From the NCBI GenBank assembly GCA_947304365.1, contig CAMZAY010000004.1:1-16328 (forward strand): a stretch of 16,328 bases of DNA, in the 5' to 3' direction. Each line of letters opens with the position of its first letter. The stretch's first letter is position 1. This stretch comes from an uncultured Clostridia bacterium. Its GTDB lineage: Bacteria > Bacillota > Clostridia > Christensenellales > CAG-138. The translations under genes and the position numbers were made by a program. The notes beneath the pieces were generated by a model that saw nothing but the letters and a program-made list of their open reading frames with translations, was not told the DNA's origin and made no database searches. This document shows positions 8,401-14,947 of the stretch, one piece after another.

Positions 8401-11400
8401 AAGGAGGGCGGCGCGTGGGCGACGATCGAGACCCGCGTACTTAACGATAACAACGAGTGGCAGGCCGATTTCTCGCCCATCTCCGAAACGGAGGGGATGG
8501 ACGCCCTTTACCGCGTTCGCGAGCTCGATAAGGAAGGCGCGCTCGTCTTAAGCGTCTCCGACGAGGGCGGAAGCGAAAACCCCACCGCGGTCTATCATAT
8601 CGAGCCGTGGAGCGACACTGATCTGGATATGACCTATGACGTCACCTATCGCGCCGAGGAGGGCGGCAGAACGGTCATCACGAACTCCGCGGGCAGATAC
8701 TACGGAGTAAAGATCGTTTGGGAAGCGGATGAAGCCTATATCCCCGAGGAGGTCAAGGCGGCCCTTTACAGGAACAGCGCGGCAGTCGATCATATCACAT
8801 TGAACGCGCAGAACCATTGGGAGGGCGTTTTCGAGGGGCAGATGGACGAGGCGGTTTACAAGATCCGCGAGGATAACTCCGACGGAAGCACTGTCTATAT
8901 GACGGGCGATCCGATCCCCGCCTACGACTCGAGAGCGCGCTATAATAAGGCCGTTTTCACCGTCACGAGGGACGGTATAACGAGCATTTACGAATTCGAC
9001 GTTTCGATCGAGGTCGATGAAGAAAACCACGTGACGACTTTGACCAACACCCTTTACGGCGTGATATTCCCGGTCGTAAAGGAATGGAACGTGCCGGAGG
9101 GCAGTCCCTGGCCTGACCGTGTTTATGCGGTGATCGCGGTGCTGCAGAAGCGCACCATCGTCGAAGGGAACGCCGTGTGGCAGGACGTTGAAAGGCTCCG
9201 GCTCGCAACTGATCAGGGCTGGGACGGCGAGTTTGCGGCGGTCCCCCTGGGCGACGGCATAAACGAAGAAGATTACCGCGTCCGCGAATGGATCCGCTGC
9301 GAGGAATACGGCGCATGGAACGATACGATGATCGATCCCGGTTCGGACGATCCCGAAGCAGAAGGCCGGCTGATGCTGACGCTCGAGGACGAGGATAACC
9401 TTACCCATCAGGCGCCGCATTTCCATTGTCAGAACAGGTATTATTCCGCCGACGGATACGTTTATACCGACGCGAGCTTCACCGTTTCCTATGAGCGGGA
9501 CGCTGAGGGGCGCTTTGTGATACACAACACCTTGGACGGCGTTATCTCCGTCAAAAAATCATGGGTGGATAATGAGGACAGGCCGTTTGACGGTCAGAAA
9601 CCCGAGAGCGTCAGCGTCGTCTTGCAGAAGAAGAACGGCGAAGCGTGGGAGAACGTAGGCGAGCCTGCCGAACTTAACGAGGGGAACGGCTGGCGTTATG
9701 CTTTCGATCTCACGGAAGAGATCGATCTTGACGACTTGGCGGCGGAGCTTGCGAATTACCGTATCCGCGAGCTCGACCCAGAAGGGAAAGTGATCTATGC
9801 CGCGGAGGACGAGGACCGTCCTGCAGGCGCTGAAAACTGCGTCATCTTAGGCGGCGCGGAGCAGGCGGCCTTTACTGTCTCCTATTCGGTCGGAGGAAGC
9901 GGCTCGATCGTAACCGTTACGAACAGAGCGGCAAGCAAGATCACGATAGAGAAAAAATGGGATATCGACCTTGAAAAGAAGGATCGCCCCGATAGCATCG
10001 AGGTCGTGGTACAGAAGAAAGCGGCGCTCGGCTGGGATACGGTAAAGCTCATAGAGCTTACCGCCGATAACGATTGGAAAGCGACCGTTGTCTTGGCGGA
10101 CTATTCCGAAGACGAATACCGCGTGCGCGAGCTGTGTGAGGAAACGCTTTTGATCGAGCTTGGGCAGCAGATCCGCGAGCTCATGGGGCAGGGCGGCGAA
10201 TACTATGACGCCCTTCTCGATCTGCTTACGACGACTGGCAAGCCTTTCTTCGACAAGCTTCCGGAAAAGCTCCGCGTCGCCGCATACGAGGGCTATTCCG
10301 CTCTTCTGAAGGCGCTCAATTCCACGCCGCTCAATTTCTATAACGACCTGATGCAGGCGCTGAACCTTGCCTCTTCCGGAGCGCGCGTCGTAGGCGATAA
10401 ATCGGATCAGGACCTTATCGGCACCCCGAACTTCGTCACCTACCACGTCAAAGAGTATGAATCCGTTCTTTACGGCGGAACGGTCGACGCCCATATCACC
10501 AAATACAAGGTATCCTACAAGCATGAGGGCGCCTCCTTCACTATCTCCAACAAGGCGATGCTCGAGATAGACGCCGTAAAGCGCTGGATAGGCATAGGCA
10601 CTGACGACGAGGATATGCCGGATTCCGCCTGGCTTATACTCATGTGCAAGCCGAAGGACGGAGCGCTCGAAAACGCGCAGGGGATCCCCGGCGTGGGCGA
10701 CCTTACCGGGATTATGGACTATGAATTCCCCGTTTTCGATGCGGAGAAGGGCAAGGATGCGCTTACACTCCTCAGTGAGCTCACGATAGGCGTAGATCTG
10801 AGCATTGTCGATAAGCTTTGCCGTGCGCTCTTCGGGGTGAAGATACCGAGATTTGCCATAGGCAAGGCGAAAAAGGATAAGGATTGGAAGGTCGAATTCA
10901 TCGTTGATAAATACACCATGGGCGTCCCGCTCGAATATAAGGGCGCCGAGCTCTCAAGCGAGATCATAAGGCAGATATTAAAGTACTGCACGGGCATAGA
11001 CATTCCCATATCCTATAACCCGTTTGACGACTATTTCAGCATCCCGACAAAGGCGATACGCTCCATCAACGGAATCACGAATCCCTCCGATCTATTGGAT
11101 CTTTCAAAGCTCTCGGGAGCGGCACTTGCCAAGGCACAGACGCTGACGATGGACGATATAAGCAACTTCGGGTGGGATACGCTGCTTGACGACTATCACC
11201 TTATGGCGAACGTCATAAATGTCAAGATCGACTGGGAGAGTGAGGATGAAACCACCCTTTCGGGCAAGAAGATATGGGCGGAAGATGCCGAGGAGGCCCG
11301 CCCCGAAACGCTCCTCATCCATATAAAAAACGGCGATACGGAGATCGCGGGCTCGCCCATCACGCTCAATAAGTCCGATTTTACGGGCGCGAACGAGTGG

Positions 11401-12240
11401 ACATGGACCTTCGAGCTCCCCGAGGGCGCGGATCCCAAAGCGGTGTACACCGTTTCCGAGGAATACCCCGAGGGCTTCGAATATAAGGACGATTACACCT
11501 GCGAGACCGACGGGCTCAATATCACCAACACATGGCATAAGGATACCTTCACCGTATCGGGGCAGAAGATATGGAGGGACGATAACGACAGGTTCGGATA
11601 CCGGCCCGAGACCATCACGGTGCGCCTCTTTGCGGATGGCGAGGAAGTGGGTTCCGCATCCACGACCAGGGAGGGCGAGTGGAAGTATTGCTTCCCCGCG
11701 GTGCCCAAGTTCGCCGAGGACGGGCATATGATCGTGTACACGATCGCGGAGGACGAGGTCGAACGCTACATCGCCAAGGTCGACGGCTTTAACGTCATAA
11801 ACGAGTTCGCGCTCGTTCCGCCGACAATAGAGGCTGTAAGGGCGGAGCTGCGCATTCGTCCCGAGGCCGACTCCCGTGCTGACCTCAGGTTTATCTATAC
11901 GGTGCATTTCAACGATTCCTTCGTTGATTACCGTGGGAACACCTACGGCCCCAATGAGAACGCTTATAAGATAGACCGTTTCTGGAGCGTGCTCTCTTCG
12001 GGCGGCAGGAGCGTTACGGTCGAAGGCATAAACATATTCACCATGTACGAGGCTGCGGATGGCGAGGATGACGCCAACTGCTTCACCTTCACGGCGGTGC
12101 TCGTCGGCATGAGGCCGGAGAACTTCGACGCGGAAGTTACTGCGGTGCCGTATCTGACTTATTCCATGGGCGGCGTTTCGGCTACCGTAAGCGGAAACGG
12201 CATAACGGATTCCGTAAACGGCGCGCTAAACGCCGACTGA
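5491..12240 (+). CDS. Giant secreted adhesin-like protein: beta-solenoid, InlB repeat, Cna-B-like domains
   Basis: A 2249-residue extracellular protein. Signal peptide at 1-27 (KR, SLIIALLMCL, cut near SGA). An N-terminal domain (28-290) ends in VNLVLCDGSALECKSF and ILEDGASLTI, the usual lead-in to a solenoid of ITINGG coils (about 306-712). An InlB/Flg_new repeat (748-814) with GGWFTDD and VVYGRW follows. About nine Cna-B-like domains cover 819-2108, each opening with a K-x-W strand and often ending in YxVRE or VxE; the last two (from about 1921 and 2020) are the most canonical, with GKKIW/VSEE/ITNTW and GQKIW. A final 140-residue domain holds ADLRFIYTVHF. There is no LPXTG, no C-terminal membrane helix, and no dockerin or SLH domain, so the mode of retention is unclear. 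Helical insertions lie at about 605-656, 1549-1630 and 1750-1900. The ribosome binding site (AAAGG, 10 bp from ATG) is modest. Likely roles are adhesion or matrix building; no enzymatic domain is visible. Confidence 0.88.
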   Translation: MKNSPIKRIASLIIALLMCLTAAPSGALFDTKAGSPAPRTESAGQEPMELVFPTETAKSGHYIMTFTPLGENFAEYYDMTACVMDAEGNTIGLYTMGSYGLDPWEPKVVDAFLNSDPVSIGINCMYKLNGEDYCELVYEGDFEETCFDKLASAVNINGLEIDFCRYSIECVSHNDGTLPGIMYVDADGRMLRQDKCCMIGSGFFTNEFTDSNEEYENDGWYAIRGNLAGANKVDASFYFHGNVNLVLCDGSALECKSFILEDGASLTIWQQQGGTGKLTLSGEKVTGIGTGDQCFPAIQVEDGESLTINGGIIDAEGQMFCAGIGGRLEHPSGAITINGGTITVVSGSTNDSDLRKGGAAIGGGGGCPNGPIVINGGIINATMGALSFAAAIGCGETTGTGSPITINGGSINAVGGAIGAGWSGTCGAITINGGSVVVDAYSRIAIGGGKNGPITITGGYVEARSEYTGAAIGGDDHVGPITISGGTVVAICSSSSANYPGLGAAIGGCGGHHPSGGGVITISGKDTNVIAISEDGAGIGSGGCFRDVNGVLTGTGAENAGTITINDGFVFAMSTKSGAGIGGGNGGNGGNITINGGYVIAYGGSADFNWYIDGASDTSGSGAPGASDDLINSYMESYLYDLIADAIISLIFSRDYSGAGIGGGSDGSGGVVRINGGIVVARGGNNQSSAIGWGMNASGVDLEIYDGAKVTYGVWQDDEIVLAGVTDGVDQEQKARSNSYAKIQPGDVTVSFEVGGHGIAPEPQTVTMGQTAVRPADPQAEGFFFGGWFTDDTFAEPFDFSAPVMQDTVVYGRWLREFEITISKVWAEGAELPASVTIDYTNEYSAEGSVSGSLVLNAENGWSGTISLSEISVLRLSEQVPEGFAAVGWALENIAEAPIPLAGEAPEQAVLDLRNPAALGLSPDETASLLSGAGVIKLTNARTRIYSASIEWDIPMANYKPAEVTVVLQHKEGGAWATIETRVLNDNNEWQADFSPISETEGMDALYRVRELDKEGALVLSVSDEGGSENPTAVYHIEPWSDTDLDMTYDVTYRAEEGGRTVITNSAGRYYGVKIVWEADEAYIPEEVKAALYRNSAAVDHITLNAQNHWEGVFEGQMDEAVYKIREDNSDGSTVYMTGDPIPAYDSRARYNKAVFTVTRDGITSIYEFDVSIEVDEENHVTTLTNTLYGVIFPVVKEWNVPEGSPWPDRVYAVIAVLQKRTIVEGNAVWQDVERLRLATDQGWDGEFAAVPLGDGINEEDYRVREWIRCEEYGAWNDTMIDPGSDDPEAEGRLMLTLEDEDNLTHQAPHFHCQNRYYSADGYVYTDASFTVSYERDAEGRFVIHNTLDGVISVKKSWVDNEDRPFDGQKPESVSVVLQKKNGEAWENVGEPAELNEGNGWRYAFDLTEEIDLDDLAAELANYRIRELDPEGKVIYAAEDEDRPAGAENCVILGGAEQAAFTVSYSVGGSGSIVTVTNRAASKITIEKKWDIDLEKKDRPDSIEVVVQKKAALGWDTVKLIELTADNDWKATVVLADYSEDEYRVRELCEETLLIELGQQIRELMGQGGEYYDALLDLLTTTGKPFFDKLPEKLRVAAYEGYSALLKALNSTPLNFYNDLMQALNLASSGARVVGDKSDQDLIGTPNFVTYHVKEYESVLYGGTVDAHITKYKVSYKHEGASFTISNKAMLEIDAVKRWIGIGTDDEDMPDSAWLILMCKPKDGALENAQGIPGVGDLTGIMDYEFPVFDAEKGKDALTLLSELTIGVDLSIVDKLCRALFGVKIPRFAIGKAKKDKDWKVEFIVDKYTMGVPLEYKGAELSSEIIRQILKYCTGIDIPISYNPFDDYFSIPTKAIRSINGITNPSDLLDLSKLSGAALAKAQTLTMDDISNFGWDTLLDDYHLMANVINVKIDWESEDETTLSGKKIWAEDAEEARPETLLIHIKNGDTEIAGSPITLNKSDFTGANEWTWTFELPEGADPKAVYTVSEEYPEGFEYKDDYTCETDGLNITNTWHKDTFTVSGQKIWRDDNDRFGYRPETITVRLFADGEEVGSASTTREGEWKYCFPAVPKFAEDGHMIVYTIAEDEVERYIAKVDGFNVINEFALVPPTIEAVRAELRIRPEADSRADLRFIYTVHFNDSFVDYRGNTYGPNENAYKIDRFWSVLSSGGRSVTVEGINIFTMYEAADGEDDANCFTFTAVLVGMRPENFDAEVTAVPYLTYSMGGVSATVSGNGITDSVNGALNAD
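6406..7626 (+). repeat. Beta-solenoid repeat region coding for ITINGG coils
   Basis: Inside the giant gene about eleven degenerate units code for the pattern (I/L)(T/V)I(N/S/T)GG plus a hydrophobic pair, alternating with AIGGG or GAGIGGG turns. Units recur every 25-45 codons, for example at 6406, 6496, 6607, 6703, 6778, 6850, 6934, 7180, 7264 and 7510. Glycine codons are almost all GGC, GGA or GGG, giving a locally GC-rich, recombination-prone tract. The protein reading is a right-handed parallel beta-helix-like solenoid. Confidence 0.8.
7945..11814 (+). repeat. Array of about nine divergent Cna-B-like domain units
   Basis: Units begin near 7945, 8320, 8698, 9052, 9532, 9931, 10558, 11251 and 11548. 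Each codes for a K-x-W or E-x-W opening strand, a P(D/E)x(V/I/A) strand and a closing (Y/D)(R/K)(V/I)RE or (V/I)xE motif. In Cna-B folds the first-strand lysine can form an isopeptide bond with a late asparagine, aided by the glutamate. The last two units keep all three positions, while units 2-7 keep only part of the pattern. DNA identity between units is low, so this is an old array rather than a recent tandem expansion. Confidence 0.72.
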
Positions 12241-12266
12241 TCGACAAAAAGAGGAGGAAATATCAC

Positions 12267-12392
12267 ATGAAGAAGTACACCGAACCGGAGCTTGAGATCG
12301 TGAGCTTTGAGATCGAAGACGTCACCAATTTCGGAGGCGACAACGAGATCTCCGCGGGCGAGCTTTTCCCCAACTGGCAGATAGATTGGTAA
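12267..12392 (+). CDS. 41-residue small protein after the giant adhesin gene
   Basis: A short ORF with an excellent ribosome binding site (GAGGAGG at 12251-12257, 9 bp before the ATG), starting 26 bp after the giant gene. The product begins MKKYTEPELEIVSFEIEDVT and ends NWQIDW. It is acidic, has no cysteine, no signal peptide and no membrane segment. The pattern M-K-K-Y-x-x-P-E-(L/M)-E-(I/V)-(V/I)-x-F-x-x-E-D-(V/I), followed by a variable Gly/Asp/Asn-rich tail, recalls a group of small hypothetical proteins I associate with gut Clostridia; no function is known to me. The YxxPxL at residues 4-9 also resembles the leader motif bound by lasso-peptide RRE proteins, but no RiPP enzyme is in the window. 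The spacing supports cotranscription with the adhesin. I consider translation likely and function unknown. Confidence 0.7.
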   Translation: MKKYTEPELEIVSFEIEDVTNFGGDNEISAGELFPNWQIDW

Positions 12393-12417
12393 CGCAGGAA
12401 ACGCCGCTTCATCGGGC

Positions 12418-12447
12418 AAAAAGAAAGCGCCTGCATTAGGCGCTTTC
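12418..12447 (-). terminator. Intrinsic terminator of the DUF3089 gene
   Basis: Perfect 9-bp stem GAAAGCGCC (12423-12431) and GGCGCTTTC (12439-12447) with a 7-nt loop. Read on the minus strand it is followed by TTTTT (12422-12418). It starts 21 bp after the minus-strand stop codon. On the plus strand it also lies 30 bp after the small ORF and could stop those transcripts, though without a T-tract. Confidence 0.75.
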
Positions 12448-12468
12448 GATAAGGGGATGCCGGAAGTA

Positions 12469-13572
12469 TCAAGCGTTTGCCTTTCTTCTGTTGTTCAGCA
12501 CCAGGCCGATCACGCAAAGCACGAGCACGGCGGCCGCTGCGCCTATGAGCCATGAAACGGCGCTGCGGTGCGCCTGCTGCTTCGCCTCCGTAAATGCGTT
12601 AACGCGGAGCGATACGTTCTCTTTGAGGTTCGTATAGAAGAACATGTTGTCGTAGATATGGAAGCAGCCGTCGGGGAAAACGTCCAGCACCTTCGGGTAA
12701 TCCTCCGTGCTGACGCCGGGCACTATAAGCGAGCCGCGGGCCTCGTCGATATAAGCCCCGCAGAAGCCGGGGATCGGCCCATCCTCTTCGGAGAAGACAG
12801 CGCCCTTGTTGAGCGAGCTGTCGGCGGCGGTACCGTCGGTCCTCCAATTAAGGGGATTGATGGAATAAGTCTTGACCCCCTCGGGGATGATTATGGAGCC
12901 CGTCACATTGCCGTCCTCGCACTCATAGCAGATGACGGAGCCGATATCGCTTTCCCCTTTAGCGGGGACTATCTGGGGATACGCCTTTATATCCTCGTCC
13001 GTGATCCTCCATCCGATCGCGTAAACGGCGACGAGCTGCCCCGTAAGCTTTTTCCCCTCGGCAGCATTGCCAAAGTATTCCTTCAGGAGCTCTATGCACA
13101 TTTGTGCGCCCTGCGAAAAGCCTGCGAGCACGATCGGCCGGCCGTCGTTCTCGTTATCGAGATAATACCTGAACGCGGCGGAAACATCGAGATAAGCGTT
13201 CTTCGTCGCCTTATCGAAATCATCAGCGGAGAGCGTATACGCGCCGATGGACATCTGGCGGTAGTAGGGCGAATAAAGACGGCACGCATCGGAGTAAATG
13301 CCCATCTCCGCGTCGAGCGCGCTTATAAAGCGGCCCTTGAGCTTATCGTTGAGGTCCTCGGAGTTCGCGTAACTTCGCGTATCCACCGTCGGGCAGACGA
13401 TGAAGAGATCCGCGGGCTTATCCTCGCCCTCCCGATGATACGCCCAGTTGGCAGCGTCGGAATAATCGAGCGGCTCTGTAAAAGACGGAACGCTCTCAGC
13501 GGGTTCGGCAAACGCGGGCAGGGCGAAGCAGAGCAGCATTATAAGGGCAAGAAGCAGGAATGATCTTTTCAT
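12469..13572 (-). CDS. DUF3089 alpha/beta-hydrolase, secreted and membrane-anchored
   Basis: A 367-residue protein with a signal peptide (residues 1-22, FALPAFA) and a C-terminal membrane helix WLIGAAAAVLVLCVIGLVL (341-359) followed by NNRRK, so the catalytic domain faces outside. DUF3089 signatures are seen in order: ADLFIVCPTVDT (54-65), RLYSPYYRQMS (98-108), AYLDVSAAFRYYLDN (126-140), the nucleophile elbow LAGFSQG with S153, and FHIYDNMFFYTNLKENVSLR with the likely catalytic H306. The family belongs to the alpha/beta-hydrolase fold and is presumed to be an esterase or lipase; the substrate is unknown. GGAGGG lies 8 bp before the ATG, and a near-consensus promoter lies at 13610-13638. It is divergent from the HAD lipoprotein gene and convergent with the small ORF. 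A single-gene transcript with its own terminator is likely. Confidence 0.88.
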   Translation of the reverse strand: MKRSFLLLALIMLLCFALPAFAEPAESVPSFTEPLDYSDAANWAYHREGEDKPADLFIVCPTVDTRSYANSEDLNDKLKGRFISALDAEMGIYSDACRLYSPYYRQMSIGAYTLSADDFDKATKNAYLDVSAAFRYYLDNENDGRPIVLAGFSQGAQMCIELLKEYFGNAAEGKKLTGQLVAVYAIGWRITDEDIKAYPQIVPAKGESDIGSVICYECEDGNVTGSIIIPEGVKTYSINPLNWRTDGTAADSSLNKGAVFSEEDGPIPGFCGAYIDEARGSLIVPGVSTEDYPKVLDVFPDGCFHIYDNMFFYTNLKENVSLRVNAFTEAKQQAHRSAVSWLIGAAAAVLVLCVIGLVLNNRRKANA

Positions 13573-13609
13573 TTTCGGTCCCTCCGATCGGGCGTTGTTT
13601 TACAGCGTC

Positions 13610-13638
13610 ATTATAATATGACCGGCGGCTCCCGTCAA
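13610..13638 (-). promoter_or_regulatory. Sigma-A type promoter of the DUF3089 gene
   Basis: On the minus strand TTGACG (13638-13633) and TATAAT (13615-13610) are separated by 17 bp. Transcription would begin near 13603, about 30 nt upstream of the ATG. A 7-bp inverted repeat, GCTCCCG (13628-13634) with CGGGAGC (13644-13650), overlaps the -35 and could be an operator. Confidence 0.8.
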
Positions 13639-13719
13639 TATGGCGGGAGCGGGTTTTAAGGGGACCGAGCGCCCTATGCGGCTTTCAACACAGTATTGAT
13701 AAAGTGAGGAGACCTTGAG

Positions 13720-14775
13720 ATGAAACGAAAGTCAATAACGCTTATGCTTTTCCTCCTGATCCTTTTGCTGCCGCTTGCGGCGTGCAGGGGAAACAGTTCG
13801 GCAGCCATCCCGTATTGGGAACCGGATTCCCCGGCAATGGAGTCCATCATCTCCTTCGTCAGCGCAGTCACCGATGAAAAGAGCGAAAGCTTCGTTCCGG
13901 AAAATAAGCGGATCGCCGTGTTCGATATGGACGGTACGCTGTACGGCGAAAGGTTCCCGACATATTTTGACGATTGGCTGCTCATCCATCGGCTCGCGCA
14001 TGACAGCTCATATCAAGCCGCGGCGGAGGACCGCGCTTGGGCGCTCGCCGCGGAGGAGGCGCTTTTGAGCGGCGAGCCGGAGCCGGATTCACCGCGCTCC
14101 GGAGCGCAGATGGCGGCCGAGGCATTCAAGGGCTTCACGGTGGAAGAATACCGCGCCTATGTCAGAGCTTTTATGGATGAGCCCGCGGTGGGGTTCGAAG
14201 GAATGACTTACGGAGAGGGCTTCTTCCTGCCGATGGTCGAGCTCGTCAAATACCTTTCGGAAAACGGCTTCACCGTCTTTGTCAGCAGCGGTTCCGAGCG
14301 GAGCATAGTCAGGGAGCTGACCGCGGATGCGCTCTCCGAATGGATCCCGCCCTATCATATCATCGGAAGCACCTTTTCACTTGAAGCGGACGGGCAGGGC
14401 GATACGGAGGGAAGAAAGTACACCTATAAGCCGGGGGATGACGTGAGGCTTGAAGGGAACCTCGTATCGAAGAATCAGAAGATGAACAAGGTGACGACCA
14501 TAATAGACGAGATAGGGGCTTACCCGCTTCTGGTATTCGGCAACAGCTCAGGCGACATTTCTATGGCGCAGTACGCAGTGCAGCATGGAGGAAGAGCTTA
14601 TATGCTCCTGTGCGACGATACCGAACGCGATTACGGCGATCTTGAAGAAGCGGCCGAGTTTGAAGAGATCTGCCGCTCACTCGGAATCTTTACGATATCC
14701 ATGCGCGATGAGTTTGAAACGATCTACAAGCAAGGCGCGGTGAAGACCGAGCAGGCGCTGCAGCCCGCGGCATAA
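13720..14775 (+). CDS. HAD-family hydrolase (phosphatase), predicted lipoprotein
   Basis: A 351-residue protein. A lipobox LAAC with C22 follows a strongly hydrophobic signal, so the enzyme is predicted to be lipid-anchored outside the membrane. HAD motifs are complete: motif I VFDMDGTLY with D69 and D71, motif II VFVSSGS (S189/S190), a lysine near 251-257 as motif III, and motif IV GNSSGDISM with D279. The roughly 90-residue helical stretch between motifs I and II is a C1-type cap, as in phosphoserine-phosphatase-like members. The substrate cannot be read; an extracytoplasmic phosphomonoesterase is the best guess. GAGGAG lies 8 bp before the ATG. I saw no strong plus-strand promoter in the 147-bp divergent region. 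The product ends in an alanine-rich tail. The nearest possible terminator is at 14890. Confidence 0.88.
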   Translation: MKRKSITLMLFLLILLLPLAACRGNSSAAIPYWEPDSPAMESIISFVSAVTDEKSESFVPENKRIAVFDMDGTLYGERFPTYFDDWLLIHRLAHDSSYQAAAEDRAWALAAEEALLSGEPEPDSPRSGAQMAAEAFKGFTVEEYRAYVRAFMDEPAVGFEGMTYGEGFFLPMVELVKYLSENGFTVFVSSGSERSIVRELTADALSEWIPPYHIIGSTFSLEADGQGDTEGRKYTYKPGDDVRLEGNLVSKNQKMNKVTTIIDEIGAYPLLVFGNSSGDISMAQYAVQHGGRAYMLLCDDTERDYGDLEEAAEFEEICRSLGIFTISMRDEFETIYKQGAVKTEQALQPAA

Positions 14776-14811
14776 AACGTTCTCCAGTCGAACGAATATC
14801 CATCCCCTTTC

Positions 14812-14840
14812 TTGCCTTTGACACGAGGTTTTGATAGAAT
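14812..14840 (+). promoter_or_regulatory. Extended -10 promoter in front of a gene-free transcript
   Basis: TTGCCT (14812-14817) and TAGAAT (14835-14840) are separated by 17 bp, and the -10 is preceded by TGA, giving the extended -10 form TGnTAGAAT. A start near 14847 is predicted. No ORF with a ribosome binding site lies within the next 100 bp, which suggests a noncoding product. Confidence 0.5.
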
Positions 14841-14846
14841 AAGAAA

Positions 14847-14927
14847 GAAAAAGCATGACCTGTTTGACTGCATAAATGATCCTCAACATCGAGGGCTGTG
14901 CCTGACCACGCAGCCCTCGTTCTTTAT
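14847..14927 (+). ncRNA. Candidate small RNA, about 80 nt
   Basis: The stretch between the promoter at 14812-14840 and the terminator at 14890-14926 would give a transcript of about 80 nt: an A-rich 5' end, a 35-nt region of low structure, then the terminator hairpin. CCTC at 14881-14884 could pair weakly with GAGG at 14891-14894 inside the terminator's left arm. It matches no RNA family that I recognise and does not look like 6S, SRP or tmRNA. It could instead be the 3' trailer of the HAD gene. Confidence 0.35.
14890..14926 (+). terminator. Intrinsic terminator downstream of the HAD gene / small RNA
   Basis: CGAGGGCTGTG (14890-14900) pairs with CGCAGCCCTCG (14909-14919), an 11-bp stem with one G-T pair, followed by TTCTTTATA. 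It is GC-rich and has a fair T-tract, so it is a convincing rightward terminator. Confidence 0.75.
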
Positions 14928-14947
14928 ATGCAAAACAGATGAGTTAG

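Noticed and set aside
7351..9525. Long minus-strand open frames (7351-8400 and 8548-9525)
   Set aside because: They lie antisense within the giant adhesin gene, have no ribosome binding sites or recognisable domains, and mirror the codon bias of the sense frame.
5491..12240. Sortase-anchored protein
   Set aside because: The C-terminus was inspected for LPXTG-like motifs, a hydrophobic segment and a basic tail. None is present; it ends NGALNAD.
12267..12392. Lasso-peptide precursor
   Set aside because: YxxPxL matches and a nine-residue ring is possible on paper, but threonine at -2 is missing, the motif head is better explained by a small-protein family, and no protease, cyclase or RRE gene is in the window. 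Kept only as a hypothesis under findings.
12568..13563. 331-codon open frame on the plus strand
   Set aside because: It is exactly antisense to the DUF3089 gene, whose signal peptide, catalytic motifs, ribosome binding site, promoter and terminator are all clear. The antisense frame is open only because of GC-rich codon use.
14818..14840. TTGACA (14818-14823) as -35 for TAGAAT
   Set aside because: The spacer would be only 11 bp. TTGCCT at 14812 gives 17 bp and an extended -10 supports it, so the TTGACA match is taken as chance.
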